Assembly (NCBI GenBank): GCA_032622095.1
Contig: CP136061.1
Location: 14,833,287 to 14,897,286 of the forward strand
From: Siphonodentalium dalli
Lineage: Eukaryota > Mollusca > Scaphopoda > Gadilida > Siphonodentaliidae
Direction: 5' to 3'
DNA length: 64,000 nucleotides
Shown here: one piece after another, positions 48,774-60,674 of the stretch
Layout: each line of letters starts with the position of its first letter
Position numbering within the stretch: position 1 is the first letter of the stretch
Notes under the pieces: model-generated
Database searches by the model: none
Told to the model about the DNA's origin: nothing
What the model saw: only the letters and a program-made list of their open reading frames with translations
Made by a program: the position numbers and the translations under genes

Positions 48774-49766
48774 TTGGAATAACTACTCATTAATGATGTT
48801 TTAGTGTAGAAAAGAATAAACTTATTATATGGACATTCCTAAGGGATAGCTACTCATCAATGATGTTTTAGTATAGAAAGGGTTAAACTTATTATCTGAA
48901 CATTCCCAATGGGATAACAACTCATCAATGATGTTTTAGTATAGAAACGAATAAACTTTTTTATCTGAACATTTCATATAGGATAACTACTCATCAATGA
49001 TGTTTTAGTATAGATGGTGTTAAACTTATTATCTGAACATTTCCTATGGGATAACTACTCATCGATGGTGGTTTAGTACAGATGGTGTTAAACTTATTAT
49101 CTCAACATTTCCTATGGGATAACTACTCATCAATGGTGTTTTAGTATAGATGGTGTTAAACTTATTATCTGAACATTCCCAATGGGATAACTACTCATCA
49201 ATGATGCTTTAGCATAGAAAGTATTAAACTTATCATCTGAACATTTCCCATAGGACAGCTACTCATCAATGATGCTTTAGTGTATAAAGGGTTAAACATT
49301 TTGTCTGAACATTCCCTGTGAGATAACTACTCACCAGTGATGCTTTAGTTTTGAAAGGGTTGAACTAGTATCTGAACATTTCCTGCGGGGTAAATACTCA
49401 TCAAATGATGCTTTAGTAGAGATGGCTAAACTTATTATATGAACATTTCCTATGGGATAACTACTCATCAATGCTGCTTTAGTATTGAAAGGCTAGAACT
49501 TATTATCTGGACATTTCCTGCGGGGTAACTACTCATCAATGATGCTTTAGTATAAAAAGGGTCAAACTTATATCTGAACATTTCCTATGTAACAATAACT
49601 CATCAATGATGCTTTAGTATAGAAAGGGTCAAACTTATATCTGAACATTTCATGTGGGACAATAATTCACCAATGATGCTTTGGTATAGAATGGGTCAAA
49701 CATATTATCTGAACATTTCCTATGGGACAATAACTCATCAATGATGCTTTAGTATAGACAGGGTTA
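48774..49766. repeat. Minisatellite, about 67-bp unit, about 15 copies, diverged
   Basis: Unit GGATAACTACTCATCAATGA, then TGTTTTAGTATAGAAAGGGT, then TAAACTTATTATCTGAACAT, then TTCCTAT. The right half uses GATGCTTTAG and the left half GATGTTTTAG. Related units recur at 47855 and 55187-55310. Confidence 0.88.
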
Positions 49767-50309
49767 ACTGACTCCATACGAAGCCTGTTCGTTTGCCCCC
49801 ATAAGTTCACCACACCATGTCAAAACTACGTTATTGTTGCAACTAGAGGTATGCAGCCATGAGTACATGTGTAATGATTCCACAAAGAACTGGTTCGTTT
49901 TTTTTCCGGCTATATACATCGCCTCCATAATCTCGAATGCCAGCTTGGTTTGCCGATCATGTCATAGAAATACCATAAGTCCATCAATCTCTTTAGAGCC
50001 CCGCTTAATTTATGTTTAGCATACGGCGGTATTATCTCTGCCTGCCGCGATTGTTCTTCTAATTCTTTCTCCTGATTAGTTTGTTTTCCGGCTCCTGGTG
50101 AATATTAGATCAATGTTGGCGTGATCCTATTAAGTGTTCCGTGCGTTTTGGGAGTTCCCAGCCGGGATCTGTCGTTTCCTGTTTTCTGGAAACCTTCGTG
50201 AATCCGGGATTCTGGTAGCCGGATTCCTTGTTGAATTTCGTGTCTGGAGACCTCGTTCATTAGGCGTGTTTGTTTAATATGAGTAAACCTTGGCATCGGA
50301 GGATATCAC
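49767..50309. other. No gene recognised
   Basis: No repeats or coding sequence supported. Confidence 0.4.
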
Positions 50310-50600
50310 TACCACAGTGGGACCGCTCGTCTACTGTTGTGGTATGTTGTGTGGTCCCGCGTGTTGCTTAACCATTTTGATGGCTGAATTATATGGATTC
50401 CCATTCATTCATTTATAGGGATGTTGAGCTAATAATCAGACGACAGTCAAATAAAAACATCGATGGTTAATTGCATGTAGGAATTTCCATTGAGTGCAAT
50501 TTTGTTGTTGAACCTATTAGCTTGACATTCCTACAAACGAATCATTGGGAATCCGTAAACATTCAGCCGTCAAATGGTTAAATAATGCTTCAGTACATTA
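50310..50600. repeat. Diverged duplicate block, copy 1 (partner 51560-51800)
   Basis: Shares CTACTGTTGTGGTATGTTGT, GCTGAATTA, TAGGGATGYTGA, CAGACRNCAGTCAAA and TTGACATTCCTACAAA-like phrases with 51480-51800. Confidence 0.6.
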
Positions 50601-50679
50601 GCTTAGACCCTTTAATTAGACGAGTTTGCTTAGTGTTGTAGTAGTGTAGTTTTTGATAATATTAATAATAATAATTTCA

Positions 50680-50795
50680 TTGCCGCAGTAGGAACTCTCA
50701 GACAATACCCTATGGTTCCAAGTATGATAACTATATAACCACAGTAGGAACTCTCAGACAATACCCTATGGTTCCGAGTATGATAACTCTATAAC
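50680..50795. repeat. Two tandem copies of a 57-bp unit
   Basis: GCAGTAGGAACTCTCAGACA and AATACCCTATGGTTCC[A/G]AGT occur twice in a row. Confidence 0.85.
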
Positions 50796-50825
50796 CCTCG
50801 ATGAGTAGTTACTTGATTCCTATGT

Positions 50826-50981
50826 GTCGTCTGCTCATGTTTGTCTGGGGCTCTGTATGGGTGAAATTATAAAATTGTTAAAGAATACAGGAACAAATTA
50901 TTATGCATTCTCTTATATATGCGAGGCGACCTATGGTCGACTCGCATATATAAGAGAGTGCATTGGCACAGGGTAAAAACA
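50826..50981 (+). mobile_element. Truncated double-hairpin element (right half)
   Basis: Starts inside the central GTCTGCTCATGTTTGTCTGG segment and ends after one full hairpin and GCACAGGGTAAAAA. It lacks the outer TIR. Confidence 0.82.
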
Positions 50982-51039
50982 TGGATCATCAAAGTACAGG
51001 CGCAACAGCATAATGTCAGTAGCATTGAGGACAAACCTG

Positions 51040-51295
51040 GGATTCCCTTTATGACCTGGACCTGTCTTGTCCTGTTTTCCTTGGATTCACTGACCGAGAG
51101 CTTTCGGACCCTATTTCCAGGTATTCCCTGATCAGGAGTTGTACGATCTTGTTTCCCCGGTATTCCCTGATCGGGAGCTTTCAGACCATCTTCCCCCGGG
51201 ATTCATTGACCGGGAGATTTTTGATCCTGTTCTCCAGGTATTCCCTGACAGGGAGCTGTCGGGTCCTGTTTTCTGGAATCACGGATTCTGATAGC
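51040..51295. repeat. Degenerate tandem repeat, about 62-bp unit, 4 copies
   Basis: Repeating CCAGGTATTCCCTGA-CGGGAGCTTTCRGACC-TGTTTTCC phrases. A relative occurs at 50150-50230. Confidence 0.7.
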
Positions 51296-51559
51296 GGGGT
51301 ACAGCGTTGTGTGCGGCGTCTGGAATCCTAATTAATTAGACGCCTTGCTTCGGGGTGGGCCAGAAAAATTCCAAATCAAATTATCGGGGTCACTCTGGCC
51401 CATAACAAGTATACATTGGCACCGAATGGTTTCATTACCACAGCACAGGTCCCCTAGTGCGAAAACCTCAGTGCTATCGTCTATCGTCTAGTGTTGTGGT
51501 ATGTTGTGTGGTACTTAACCCCTTGATCACTGGGTTGTCGCACCAGGGGACCTGTATAC

Positions 51560-51800
51560 CACAGTGTTATCATTCGTCTAATGTTGTAGTATGTTGTATG
51601 GTCACGGTGGTACTTAACCCTTGATCACTGAATTACATACATTCACATTAAATTAATGTGTAGGGATGCTGAACTAAACATCAGACACCAGTCAAAAATA
51701 AAATATTCATCTTTTTTTGCATGCAGGTATTTCTGCCTATATATCACCATTGTGTGTCCTATCTACTTAACATTCCTACAAAAACATCAACGTGAATCAG
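51560..51800. repeat. Diverged duplicate block, copy 2
   Basis: See 50310-50600. Inside, CGTCTAGTGTTGTGGTATGT and CGTCTAATGTTGTAGTATGT (51488 and 51573) form a local tandem pair. Confidence 0.55.
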
Positions 51801-52120
51801 CTTAGAAGCAAGTAGTTTGTTATCAGGGTTAACGAGTACTTCCATAGCTTTGACCCATTCCATCAGACATCAGCGCTAGTTCTGTGACGCTCCGGGGAAT
51901 TTAATTGCCGAAGTATGAACGATGTAGCTCATGTTGCGGCCTGTTGTGTTGCCCCGTGAACAATTTCATGGCTGTATCTTCGCTGGGGCAGCATTAATGA
52001 TTCCGTGCCAGTGCATTATCTTGTTTGTAAGAGAATTCAATTGCTTACAAGTTAATGTAACTATTGTTAGGCAAATGTATTATCTATTATATATTTGAGG
52101 AAAGTTTGTGTGTGTGCGTG
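51801..52120. other. No gene recognised
   Basis: Nothing supported except a (GT)n run starting at about 52107. Confidence 0.4.
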
Positions 52121-52225
52121 TGTGTGTGTCCGCGATGGACTCGAAAACGGCTCAACCGATTTTGACGAAACTTGGTACGGGTATGTAGTTTGACATGAGG
52201 AGTAACATGGGCCGTGCGGCACCCC
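52121..52225. repeat. Leader of the 53.8-kb repeat family, isolated copy
   Basis: CCGCGATGGACTCGAAAACG, GACGAAACTTGGTAC and GAGGAGTAACATGGGCC are repeated at 53831-53945. The two copies are direct repeats 1.7 kb apart. Confidence 0.75.
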
Positions 52226-52930
52226 TTATCCACTCCCCAGTGCTAGAGTCCTTGGCACGGCGTGATGTGACCCGATACAGGAAGGACAATTCTAAATTCA
52301 CACAACGTACACAGCACAACGTCATCGAACGTATATCGTAAAATACACACAGATATTGTCAATGTGCAGGCTATTAAGAATCGTTTATCTACTTGAGTGA
52401 AAATACGGCATTTGCCGGCTCCGTCCCAAAATATAGCATTTACAATTTCTGATATATACATTTTTGTTACAGCTGATATTCTTAAGTCTATTTTGGATAC
52501 ATTTATATGTTTATGCTATTATTTTCCACACCTCACTTAGTGCGAAGTCATGTAAAGTTAGGTGCCGGGTAAATGTTCACTAAATATCATCATCGTTATG
52601 GTCTGGAATCTCATCCATGTATAAAGTGGAGCGAATCCATTGTCTATGTCTCAAATCTGCATTCGGGTAAAAGTCGATTAAATTCATTTACCTGAGATGG
52701 CTTCCAGAATGGCCGAAATTTTGGTTAAAGTTGTGTAACAGATCTTAGCCCTTTTTTTGGCTACACGTTTGGTTTATTTACATTGAAATTGGTTAACTGC
52801 ATCTTTTGAAGCTTCATAATTAATGAGCGTGTGTATATGAGGCGTCGCTATCAAAGAGCGTTTATCTACTTGAGTGGAAATCAAATCGGGTAAAACTGGC
52901 GGATTTCTACGGAGGAAACTTGATACATAT

Positions 52931-53097
52931 GTGTTATATACACAATGTATTTGTATCGATTCATGCATATCGACAAGGCTAGCTTTCGTGGCCATATAGC
53001 GACGAGGCGACCTTGGTCGCCGAGTCGCTATATGGCCACGAAAACTAGCCGAGTCGCGATACATGAATCGTTACAAACACATTGTGTATATAACACA
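52931..53097. mobile_element. Long hairpin element, 167 bp
   Basis: GTGTTATATACACAATGT at left is matched by ACATTGTGTATATAACAC at right. The inner arms share TCGTGGCCATATAGCGAC around a GGCGACC-TTG-GTCGCC tip. The tip resembles the CGACC-TAT-GGTCG tip of the double-hairpin family, so the two may be distantly related. Confidence 0.82.
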
Positions 53098-53825
53098 TTT
53101 ATCTACCATTTGTGTGACAGAATCCACCGCACAAATTACAGTTTAGGAGTTTCTTAAATGCCAAAACTGTTGAATTTGTGTCCGACGATTAGCTTTCTTG
53201 AGTAAATTCTCCCAACGTGCAAAGGTATCTGTGTCACGCAATTAGCTTGCTTTGCTAAATTCTCACAACCTGCAAGTTTACGAGAATATGCCTAACGGAA
53301 ATTGTATTCAATGCCCAAAATCTCTTACACTTATAATAAATACTGAACAAATACATATTAGTTACTTTGTGATATGTTATACCATAATACCCATGATGGT
53401 ATCCTGGTAGGCAATCAAATAGTGTTAAAACCTTGGAACTATTTGTTTACATTACAGTTTATAGTACGCAAGAATAAACGTTGGACTGTCGTTTTGATTT
53501 TTCACGCGATTGGTGTGACGTCAGTTCATTCATGATTTTGAACCAGTCAACGACGTCACGAGCGCCTTGTATCGCAACTGCAGTAACGATACGGATGCTT
53601 TTATCGCCAATTCGTTATCGCCAATTGTATCAGAGAATTTCGTAGGAAATGGTAGATAAATAGGGTTACTTTTGTCCGGAGAGTGTATTGGACGGGTCAA
53701 ATCGTGACGCCGACCTGACCTTGACATACAAAATGGTCCATTCAAGGTAAATCGGGTCCAATTTCGCATGCGCCCGTGTTCTTGCTCATATACGCTCATA
53801 TACACTCATATAGTCATGCTTCTGG
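53098..53825. other. No gene recognised
   Basis: No supported coding or repeat. Confidence 0.4.
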
Positions 53826-54280
53826 CCTGTCCGCGATGGACTCGAAAACGGCTTAACCGATTTGACGAAACTTGGTACAGGTATGTAGTTTGACCCGAGG
53901 AGTAACATGGGCCGATCCGTTTGCCCGTGCGGCGTGACCTTGACCTTCGGGTGACCTTGAACTCATATATCGGGATCCGCTGAGCCGATTCCCACCTAAT
54001 TTGGTGTGTGGGGGTAGTTTGAGGCGCCGAGCAATTTCGTCACACCCGGATGCCCGTGTGGCGTGACCTTGACCTTTCAAATGACCTTCGATCCGTATAT
54101 CAGTATCCGCTGGGCCTATTTCCACCAAATTTGGTGTGTGGGGGTAGTTTGAGGCGCTGAGCAATTTCGTCACACCCGGATTCCCGTGCGGCGTGACATT
54201 GACCTGTCATATGACCTTGAACCTGTATCTCGGGATCCGCTGGGCCGATTTCCACCAATTTTGGGGTGTTGGTGTAGATG
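53826..54280. repeat. Tandem repeat, 130-bp unit, about 3.5 copies
   Basis: ATCCGCTGRGCCGATT-CCACC recurs at 53975, 54105 and 54235, 130 bp apart, with AATTTGGTGTGTGGGGGTAG and GCGTGACCTTGACC in between. The first unit carries the CTCGAAAACGGCTTAACCGA leader. The 104- and 106-codon minus-strand frames translate the repeat and are not called as genes. Confidence 0.85.
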
Positions 54281-54349
54281 GGGATGTCAATAAAAAAAAC
54301 AACACAACAACTCTCCCCATCAGGACGGGTACCCAGATAGTCTATTATA

Positions 54350-54540
54350 TATTTTGGAAGTTTTGTCTGTCTCTGTGTTATAGACTCGAAAACTTCTCGA
54401 CCGTTCCGACTCAAATTTGATATGTAGGCCTACTTTGATCCCGGGGACAATATGAGCGTGTACAATTTCACGTGCGACCATGTCCTTGACCTTAACGTTG
54501 ATATCGCCCATATATGTTCATATAGGCATGTTTCTGGACA
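54350..54540. repeat. Diverged relative of the same leader
   Basis: GACTCGAAAACTTCTCGACC and CCTTGACCTTAACGTTGATATCG are recognisable but not tandem. Confidence 0.5.
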
Positions 54541-55186
54541 GATCGAACAATAGTTGTTTTCTTTCTCCTAATACTTTTCAACGTTGTTCGCTCAGTATTG
54601 TTCAAAGTTGTCACTTTGTATTCTGCCCAGACGGAGGCGATCACAAAGAAATTCCTAAATAGCCCGGACGAAGTCTGGCACATATTCGAATCCCCTACGC
54701 AATGGTTTTCGCAAACATTCAGGAAGCTACAGTCATGGAAGAGTTATGCCTTTGGACAACCCAACGATGGGTTATATCTGGGTTACCACTCAATCATTTA
54801 GAGGGATATCCAACCAATACGTTCAACATCTTATCGGCTAAACATGATTTCAAGCTATTCTATAACACGGTGCTTCCTATTGTTGACTAATATGGCTTGG
54901 AAAATGGACATCCATACAAATAAAGATCGAATACGCCATTCAAATGTATAGTATTATAATTTACTGGAAGAATATATTCAGTAATCAAATGTTTAACTCT
55001 TTGTAAGTAAATTGTCATTTCAGTTATACACGTATATATTGGTTATTATTGGAATGGTCTATTATCCGTCGGGAGGGGTTTCTAGGAAAAATAAGCAAAT
55101 GATAGTTAATAAAAGTGCAGAATGTGTCCTGTTTGTTGGAGGGAATTTTAGGGTAATAAGTACACCCGACAAGTTGAACTTATTAT
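54541..55186. other. No gene recognised
   Basis: Overlapping 60-67-codon frames at 54480-54890 have no recognisable family. Confidence 0.4.
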
Positions 55187-55325
55187 ATGAACATATCCTA
55201 AAGGAACTACTCGTCAATGAGTATTTAGTATAGAAAGGGTTCATGAGGGAACTACTCATCAATGAGTATGTAGTATACACATGGCTAATAGGGGAACTAC
55301 TCGTGAATGATTATTTATTATATAA
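55187..55325. repeat. Diverged units of the 67-bp minisatellite family
   Basis: GGAACTACTCGTCAATGAGT-type phrase, three copies about 57 bp apart, related to 48774-49766. Confidence 0.6.
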
Positions 55326-55762
55326 ATAGTTAATAATGGAACCACTCGTCACTTGTTTTTATTATAAAATGATCCAAGTCCCATTCCGACCACATTATAA
55401 ATAAGCCGAAAACTAATAAATAATACCAACACCGGTATTAGAAGATCTCCGTGAATAGACTACGATGACGTCAAAATAGTCTAGCCAATTAAAAACACAG
55501 ATTTTGTTATGCAGAATAAGATTACGTAATCGTAGGCAGCCGATACTAAAATGCGAAAACGGCGTTGTGTGTGCGCAGTGCATAGACAACGTCGCTATGC
55601 GGTGTGCTGTGTAATTAATCAAGATAGTGTGGTTAAATTGGGAAGTTATTCCCGTATATCAGTCTATAATTATATGAATACAGTAGTGTTAAGGCATTCG
55701 CATCAACTTTGACATAAGAAGCACACAAACGTTATAAAAACACTGGGCGTAATAATGTTAAC
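55326..55762. other. No gene recognised
   Basis: No supported feature. Confidence 0.4.
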
Positions 55763-56232
55763 TATATGTGACCCGCCATATCAAATCCAGTCGTAAGTCG
55801 GGATGTTTTTACCCTGTGCCAATGTATTCTCTTAAATATGCGAGTCGACCATATAGGTCGCCTCGCATATATAAGAGAGTGCATTGGCATAACAATTTTT
55901 TATCATTTTTTTTAAATAAATGTTTCTTACAATTTTTAGGACATAAAATAAAAAACATCCATTACCCTGCAGGGAGCCCACAAATATATATATATAAGCA
56001 TATAGAAGAGTGCCGTCTGCTCATGTTTGTATGGGGCTCTCTATGGGTAAAATTATAAAATTGTTAAAGAATACAAGAAAAAATTATTAAAATTGTAAAA
56101 AATTGTTAGGCCAATGCATTCTCTTATATATGCGAGTCGACCTATGGTCGACTCGAATATATAAGAGAATGCATTGGCACAGGGTAAAAAAATCCCGATT
56201 TACGACTGGATTTGATATGGCGGGTCACATAT
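55763..56232 (+). mobile_element. Double-hairpin TIR element, copy C, 470 bp
   Basis: Complete ends (TATATGTGACCCGCC..GGCGGGTCACATATA), both mirror hairpins and the central segment in the same orientation as copy B. Small differences in the hairpin stems show independent decay. Confidence 0.88.
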
Positions 56233-57478
56233 AATTAAGTGGTTCATTCGTTGTCTTTATGTAAGTTATTTTCAAATTCTCAATCATTCGTATATTCAAA
56301 TGCCACCATGCCACATACACATCATGCAATACCTCGAAAAAGACAAAACAAGTTATAATTGAGAACGCTCTTTATTGTCTAAAAACGCGAATCGCGATTT
56401 TTTTATTTAACAGTGCATGTGTTTGGTAGTATCTACGGGCAACATTAGTGAGATGATACACGTTTTAGAGCTGACGGTTTAACACTGAGCTAGCGTTATC
56501 AATTGTGATTGATTAATCTCTCTACAATTGAGATCACTGAGTCGCGGCCGTATTGAATTCATTCAGCTCCGTTTCGTGGGTTCAGATATTCATCCATCTC
56601 CGGTTCCGAGGTTTTAGTGCTACCAGTCAAAGATCTGGTGTAGCGTTTCCATACTTGGAGCTTTTAAATAATTATGCATGACTTCCATATATGGAAATGC
56701 TACTCCAGAACATTGACCATATGACCGCGAGTTCGTGACGGGGCGTACTACGGTTAACTATCTATTACTGTACATATACGCTAATGACTTCATGTTGTGA
56801 TGATGTACTGAAATAAATATATATATATATAATTCAAGCTCCAAATAATTTGTATTGCCTATATTAGAAAACTATTGTCCGAGCCACCATCTCATTACGG
56901 TGAATGGAAAGATGTCAATGTCAATTCAAGTCTAACAGCAGATCACGAGGCACCAGTTTACCTTCACATGAAGAGGAACACATATATCCATACATTAAAC
57001 CAATTGGATGTCGATACCATGCATGGAAATATATCTGATTTCATGGAATCAGACCTCTAGTTATTATTATTATTAAACGATCAAAACAGGTCACCAAAAC
57101 AATCTATTCTCTTTCTAAGAAATTTAAACTAACAATTGATATATTCATGAAGTTCCCAGGGGAGTGAAGTGCATCCGTGAGCATCCCGAAGCATCACTGG
57201 CGACATTCGGTCGACCCTTATGCCTATACACCTGCATGCATCTGGTGCAAATCATCCGTATTCTGTCGCTATACTGCTCCTGTCGGGAGAATGAGACGTG
57301 TATATATTCTTGTACTAACATTGGGCGTTTAAACTGGGATCATCATATCAAATAGAACGCGGAAATGTCAATAGGCTAAATAAATATGTGCAATGTCCCT
57401 TTCGTGATAACATGTAAGGATGTATCGCACACATAATGTACGGCTGGTGCATATCGTCGGTGGGTTTCTAAAAAGTTG
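56233..57478. other. No gene; one small palindrome
   Basis: At 56632-56712, CTGGTGTAGCGTTTCCATA pairs with a near reverse complement ending TGGAAATGCTACTCCAG. The rest is unassigned AT-rich sequence. Confidence 0.5.
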
Positions 57479-57992
57479 TAGATCATGCCATGAATCTCTA
57501 CGCTGGCTAACGCCTGTAGAGATCATATTCCACCAGCCCAAAACCTTGGAACATTTTGAAGTTTTGACAGGGAACCTTATAACTTAGAATAACGCGGGGA
57601 ATATATTTCTTAGTTATTATCTGTTTCTTAATAATGTACTTCATTGTAGGTGAAGGTCCCAACTCTAAATTTCACGATTTAAGTGAATTTGTGAGTGATT
57701 TTGCTTTGCATCGCATACAATTATTGCATTTTTCTTGGGTAATTAATTTGATGTTTATTGCGATATCTGCTCACATACATGAGAGAAAACCATGCAATTT
57801 CGAGTTGTGACCTTCACCTACAGTGATGTACATTATTAAGGAAAAGATAACAACTAAGAAATATATTCCCCGCATTATGTTTTCGACTTTATATGGTTCC
57901 CTGTCAAAATTTCAAAAAGTTCCCAGGTGTTGTACTGGTGGAATATGATCTCTACGGGCGTTAGCCATAGTAGAGATTCATGGCATGATCTA
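57479..57992. mobile_element. Long-armed MITE, 514 bp
   Basis: TAGATCATGCCATGAATCTC at left is matched by its reverse complement at right. Arms of about 180 bp also share AGAGATCATATTCCACCAG, TGACAGGGAACC, GGGGAATATATTTCTTAGTT and AATAATGTAC. The loop of about 160 bp has no ORF. Confidence 0.83.
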
Positions 57993-58758
57993 AAAAAGTA
58001 GTACCGGAAAATCAAATTGTTCAAGAGACACACAAATCTATTTATCTCTGGAACTAGAATTGTCATATGCCATTAACTTTGCACAATAACATCTTCGATC
58101 ACAATTGTTATAATCGATACAAATTCATATTCAATTATCTTCTAGTTGATGAGAAAACATGATTTGATTGTGTCATGCAACACTTTTGAAGATAAAAATT
58201 GAAATCCTATCTAAGCAACATTTTAGTTTTGACGATTCCCACAACTTCGTTTGTCTCTGTCTCTCAGGATAAGGAGGATATATACGCACTTATTTTCGCG
58301 GGGAACCCAGATACCACATTTTAGAACACCAAATTCCCAGATAAACAGATAGACAAATGACATTTGTACTTGAATTATTGACCGAAATCCGGATGCCTTT
58401 ATTTTCAGTAGACCCCAGATGCCTACTTTCGCTAGATAGTTCACTTTCCTACCGCCGATAGTTTCTGCGTATTTTCAATTAAACGGAAAAGGGCTCCAAT
58501 AGACAAATAATGTGCTTCCTTGATTAAACCATGGGAGTATAATATATAATATGTCTATAGCACCTTATCACAGAGGGCACAACGCACACTAATTCCTCTT
58601 AATACCATGCACTCTCAAGCGTCATATATGTAAACATGAAATATAAACAACAAATACCAGATTTATTGTACAATAACGGCAACATTAACCTTATTAACCG
58701 TAATGTATTCTGAAGAGTTCAGTCTTTAATAGAGTATTAACATCTTCTAAAGAGTTGG
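57993..58758. other. No gene recognised
   Basis: AT-rich sequence; no supported feature. Confidence 0.4.
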
Positions 58759-58762
58759 TTAA

Positions 58763-59154
58763 CCCTTTACCCAACAAAACGGCCAAAACCGGCCAAATAA
58801 AGCTTCAACAGCCTAAAATATCTTCGGCCTGTCTCAATAGAACCATACAAATATGGATATCATTGGAACCGGCTCCTTGACCACATTGTGATAGTTACAG
58901 TTATGCCCTGTGCCAATGCATTATCTTATATATGCGAGTCGACCATAGGTCGCCTCGCATATATAAGAGAATGCATTGGCCTAAACAAAATCTTGTTTTA
59001 ACACTTTTTACCATTTTTTCTTACATTCTTTAACAATTTTATAATTTTTAATGTGTTAAGCCAATGCATTCTCTTATATATGCGAGGCGACCTATGGTCG
59101 ACTCGCATATATAAGAGAATGCATTGGCACAGGGCACTTCTGCTGGGTAAAGGG
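58763..59154 (+). mobile_element. piggyBac-like MITE carrying the double-hairpin module, copy 1, 392 bp
   Basis: Flanked by TTAA (58759-58762 and 59155-59158). Ends are CCCTTTACCCA and TGGGTAAAGGG. TTAA duplication with CCC/GGG ends is the established signature of piggyBac elements. Inside lie an arm of about 140 bp (ACGGCCAAAACCGGCCAAAT and onward) and then the two mirror hairpins with the CCAATGCATT arms seen in the 21719/33069/55763 family. No transposase. Confidence 0.86.
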
Positions 59155-59158
59155 TTAA

Positions 59159-59950
59159 TCTACGGCCTTTTGGCAGTGAGTTCCAGATAGTCGTAGCATA
59201 ACAGTCAAAGTCTATGTTGTCAGATCTCTTAAGTTTCCAACTCATTCGAAGGAAGGAATATCCATCAGTGCAATTGTCTTTGATCTGAGGTCTATGGGCG
59301 GAATTTACTTGGTTATAATTCATTCCAAGCAATTTGGTATCAGACGAATTAGACTATAACTTTACTCAGGTATCTTGTAGCAGTATGGCCCACATGTGTA
59401 GTCAATGGATGCACGTATGGAAGTTAGTACCGATCGTTAATTTGACATGCGATAACTTTGACTTTCGAGAAACAATCTTGGCGGCAACATTAATAACTGT
59501 AATTTATCGAGAAGTTCATTTGAGATGATGGCGAGAATGACGTTACAATAGTCTAATTTTAAAACACAAATGATGATACAAGAGTAGCCATGATGTATGC
59601 GACAGATGTGTATATCATCCGATATACTCAGTACTGTAATGTGTGAAGTTGCAAACACTTTGTGTGCCTTTAGTAACGTGCCATAAATCTTGATATATTG
59701 AATTTATGGACATTACTTCAGCAAATGTGTGAACTGACTTTATCAAAACATGCTGGTTTGTCTACGAAATTATTAAAATATGAACAAGTTTATGCTTTTA
59801 AGCTGCGTACAAGCCTTGTTGTGAATACCTGTTCAAAATAACTATACCACACGAGCTATGCGTGTAGATTCGTGTATGATTTTCTTAATGTAGCAGTGTG
59901 AGAGTGGCCCAAGTGAAATTCACTCGGGAACGTGCACAATTGAGTGCAAT
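59159..59950. other. No gene recognised
   Basis: No supported feature. Confidence 0.4.
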
Positions 59951-60124
59951 GATATGATATGATATGATATGATATGATATGATATTATATGATATGATAC
60001 GATATGCTATGGTATGATATGATATGATATAGATCAGTGTATCCTTACTCTAATGATATGATATGGATCAGTGTATCCTTACTCTAATGGTATGATATGG
60101 ATCAGTGTATCCTTACTCTAATGG
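59951..60124. repeat. (GATAT)n microsatellite and three 41-bp units
   Basis: A pentanucleotide run to about 60031 is followed by three copies of ATATGGATCAGTGTATCCTT-ACTCTAATGGTATG-type sequence. Confidence 0.85.
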
Positions 60125-60254
60125 CTGTGATTTATGTCTGCCAGTCGATCTGTCTCATCTTGTTATATTTGTTTCATCAATCAAAAACAATGACGATAAG
60201 CCCTGTTGTATAATGCATGAAATGTCTGCATTTAGATTGACATTCTCGGTTTAA

Positions 60255-60670
60255 CCCTTTACCCAACAGAACGGCCCTGTGCCAATGCATTCTCTTATAT
60301 GTGCGAGTCGACCATAGGTCGCCTCGCATATATAAGAGAATGCATTGGCTTAACACATATTAAAAATGATAAAATTGTCAAAGGATGTTGAAAAATATTA
60401 TAAAAATTGTTAAAAAATGTAAGAAAAAATTATAAAATTGTTAAAGAATGCATTCTCTTATATATGCGAGGCGACCTATGGTTGACTCGCATATATAAGA
60501 GCATGCATTGGCACAGGGCATAACTGTAACCATCACAATGTGGTCAATGAACCGGTTCCAATGATATCCATATATGTATGGTGTTATTGAGACAGATCAA
60601 AGATAGTTTAGGCCGTTGAAGCTTTATTTGGTCGTTTTTGGCCGTTTTGGCCGGTTTGTTGGGTAAAGGG
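60255..60670 (-). mobile_element. piggyBac-like MITE carrying the double-hairpin module, copy 2, 416 bp
   Basis: Flanked by TTAA (60251-60254 and 60671-60674), with ends CCCTTTACCCA and TGGGTAAAGGG. The long arm (TGGTCGTTTTTGGCCGTTTT) is on the right here, so this copy is inverted relative to 58763-59154. The second hairpin is directly preceded by AAAGAATG, so GGCC is missing at its base. Confidence 0.86.
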
Positions 60671-60674
60671 TTAA

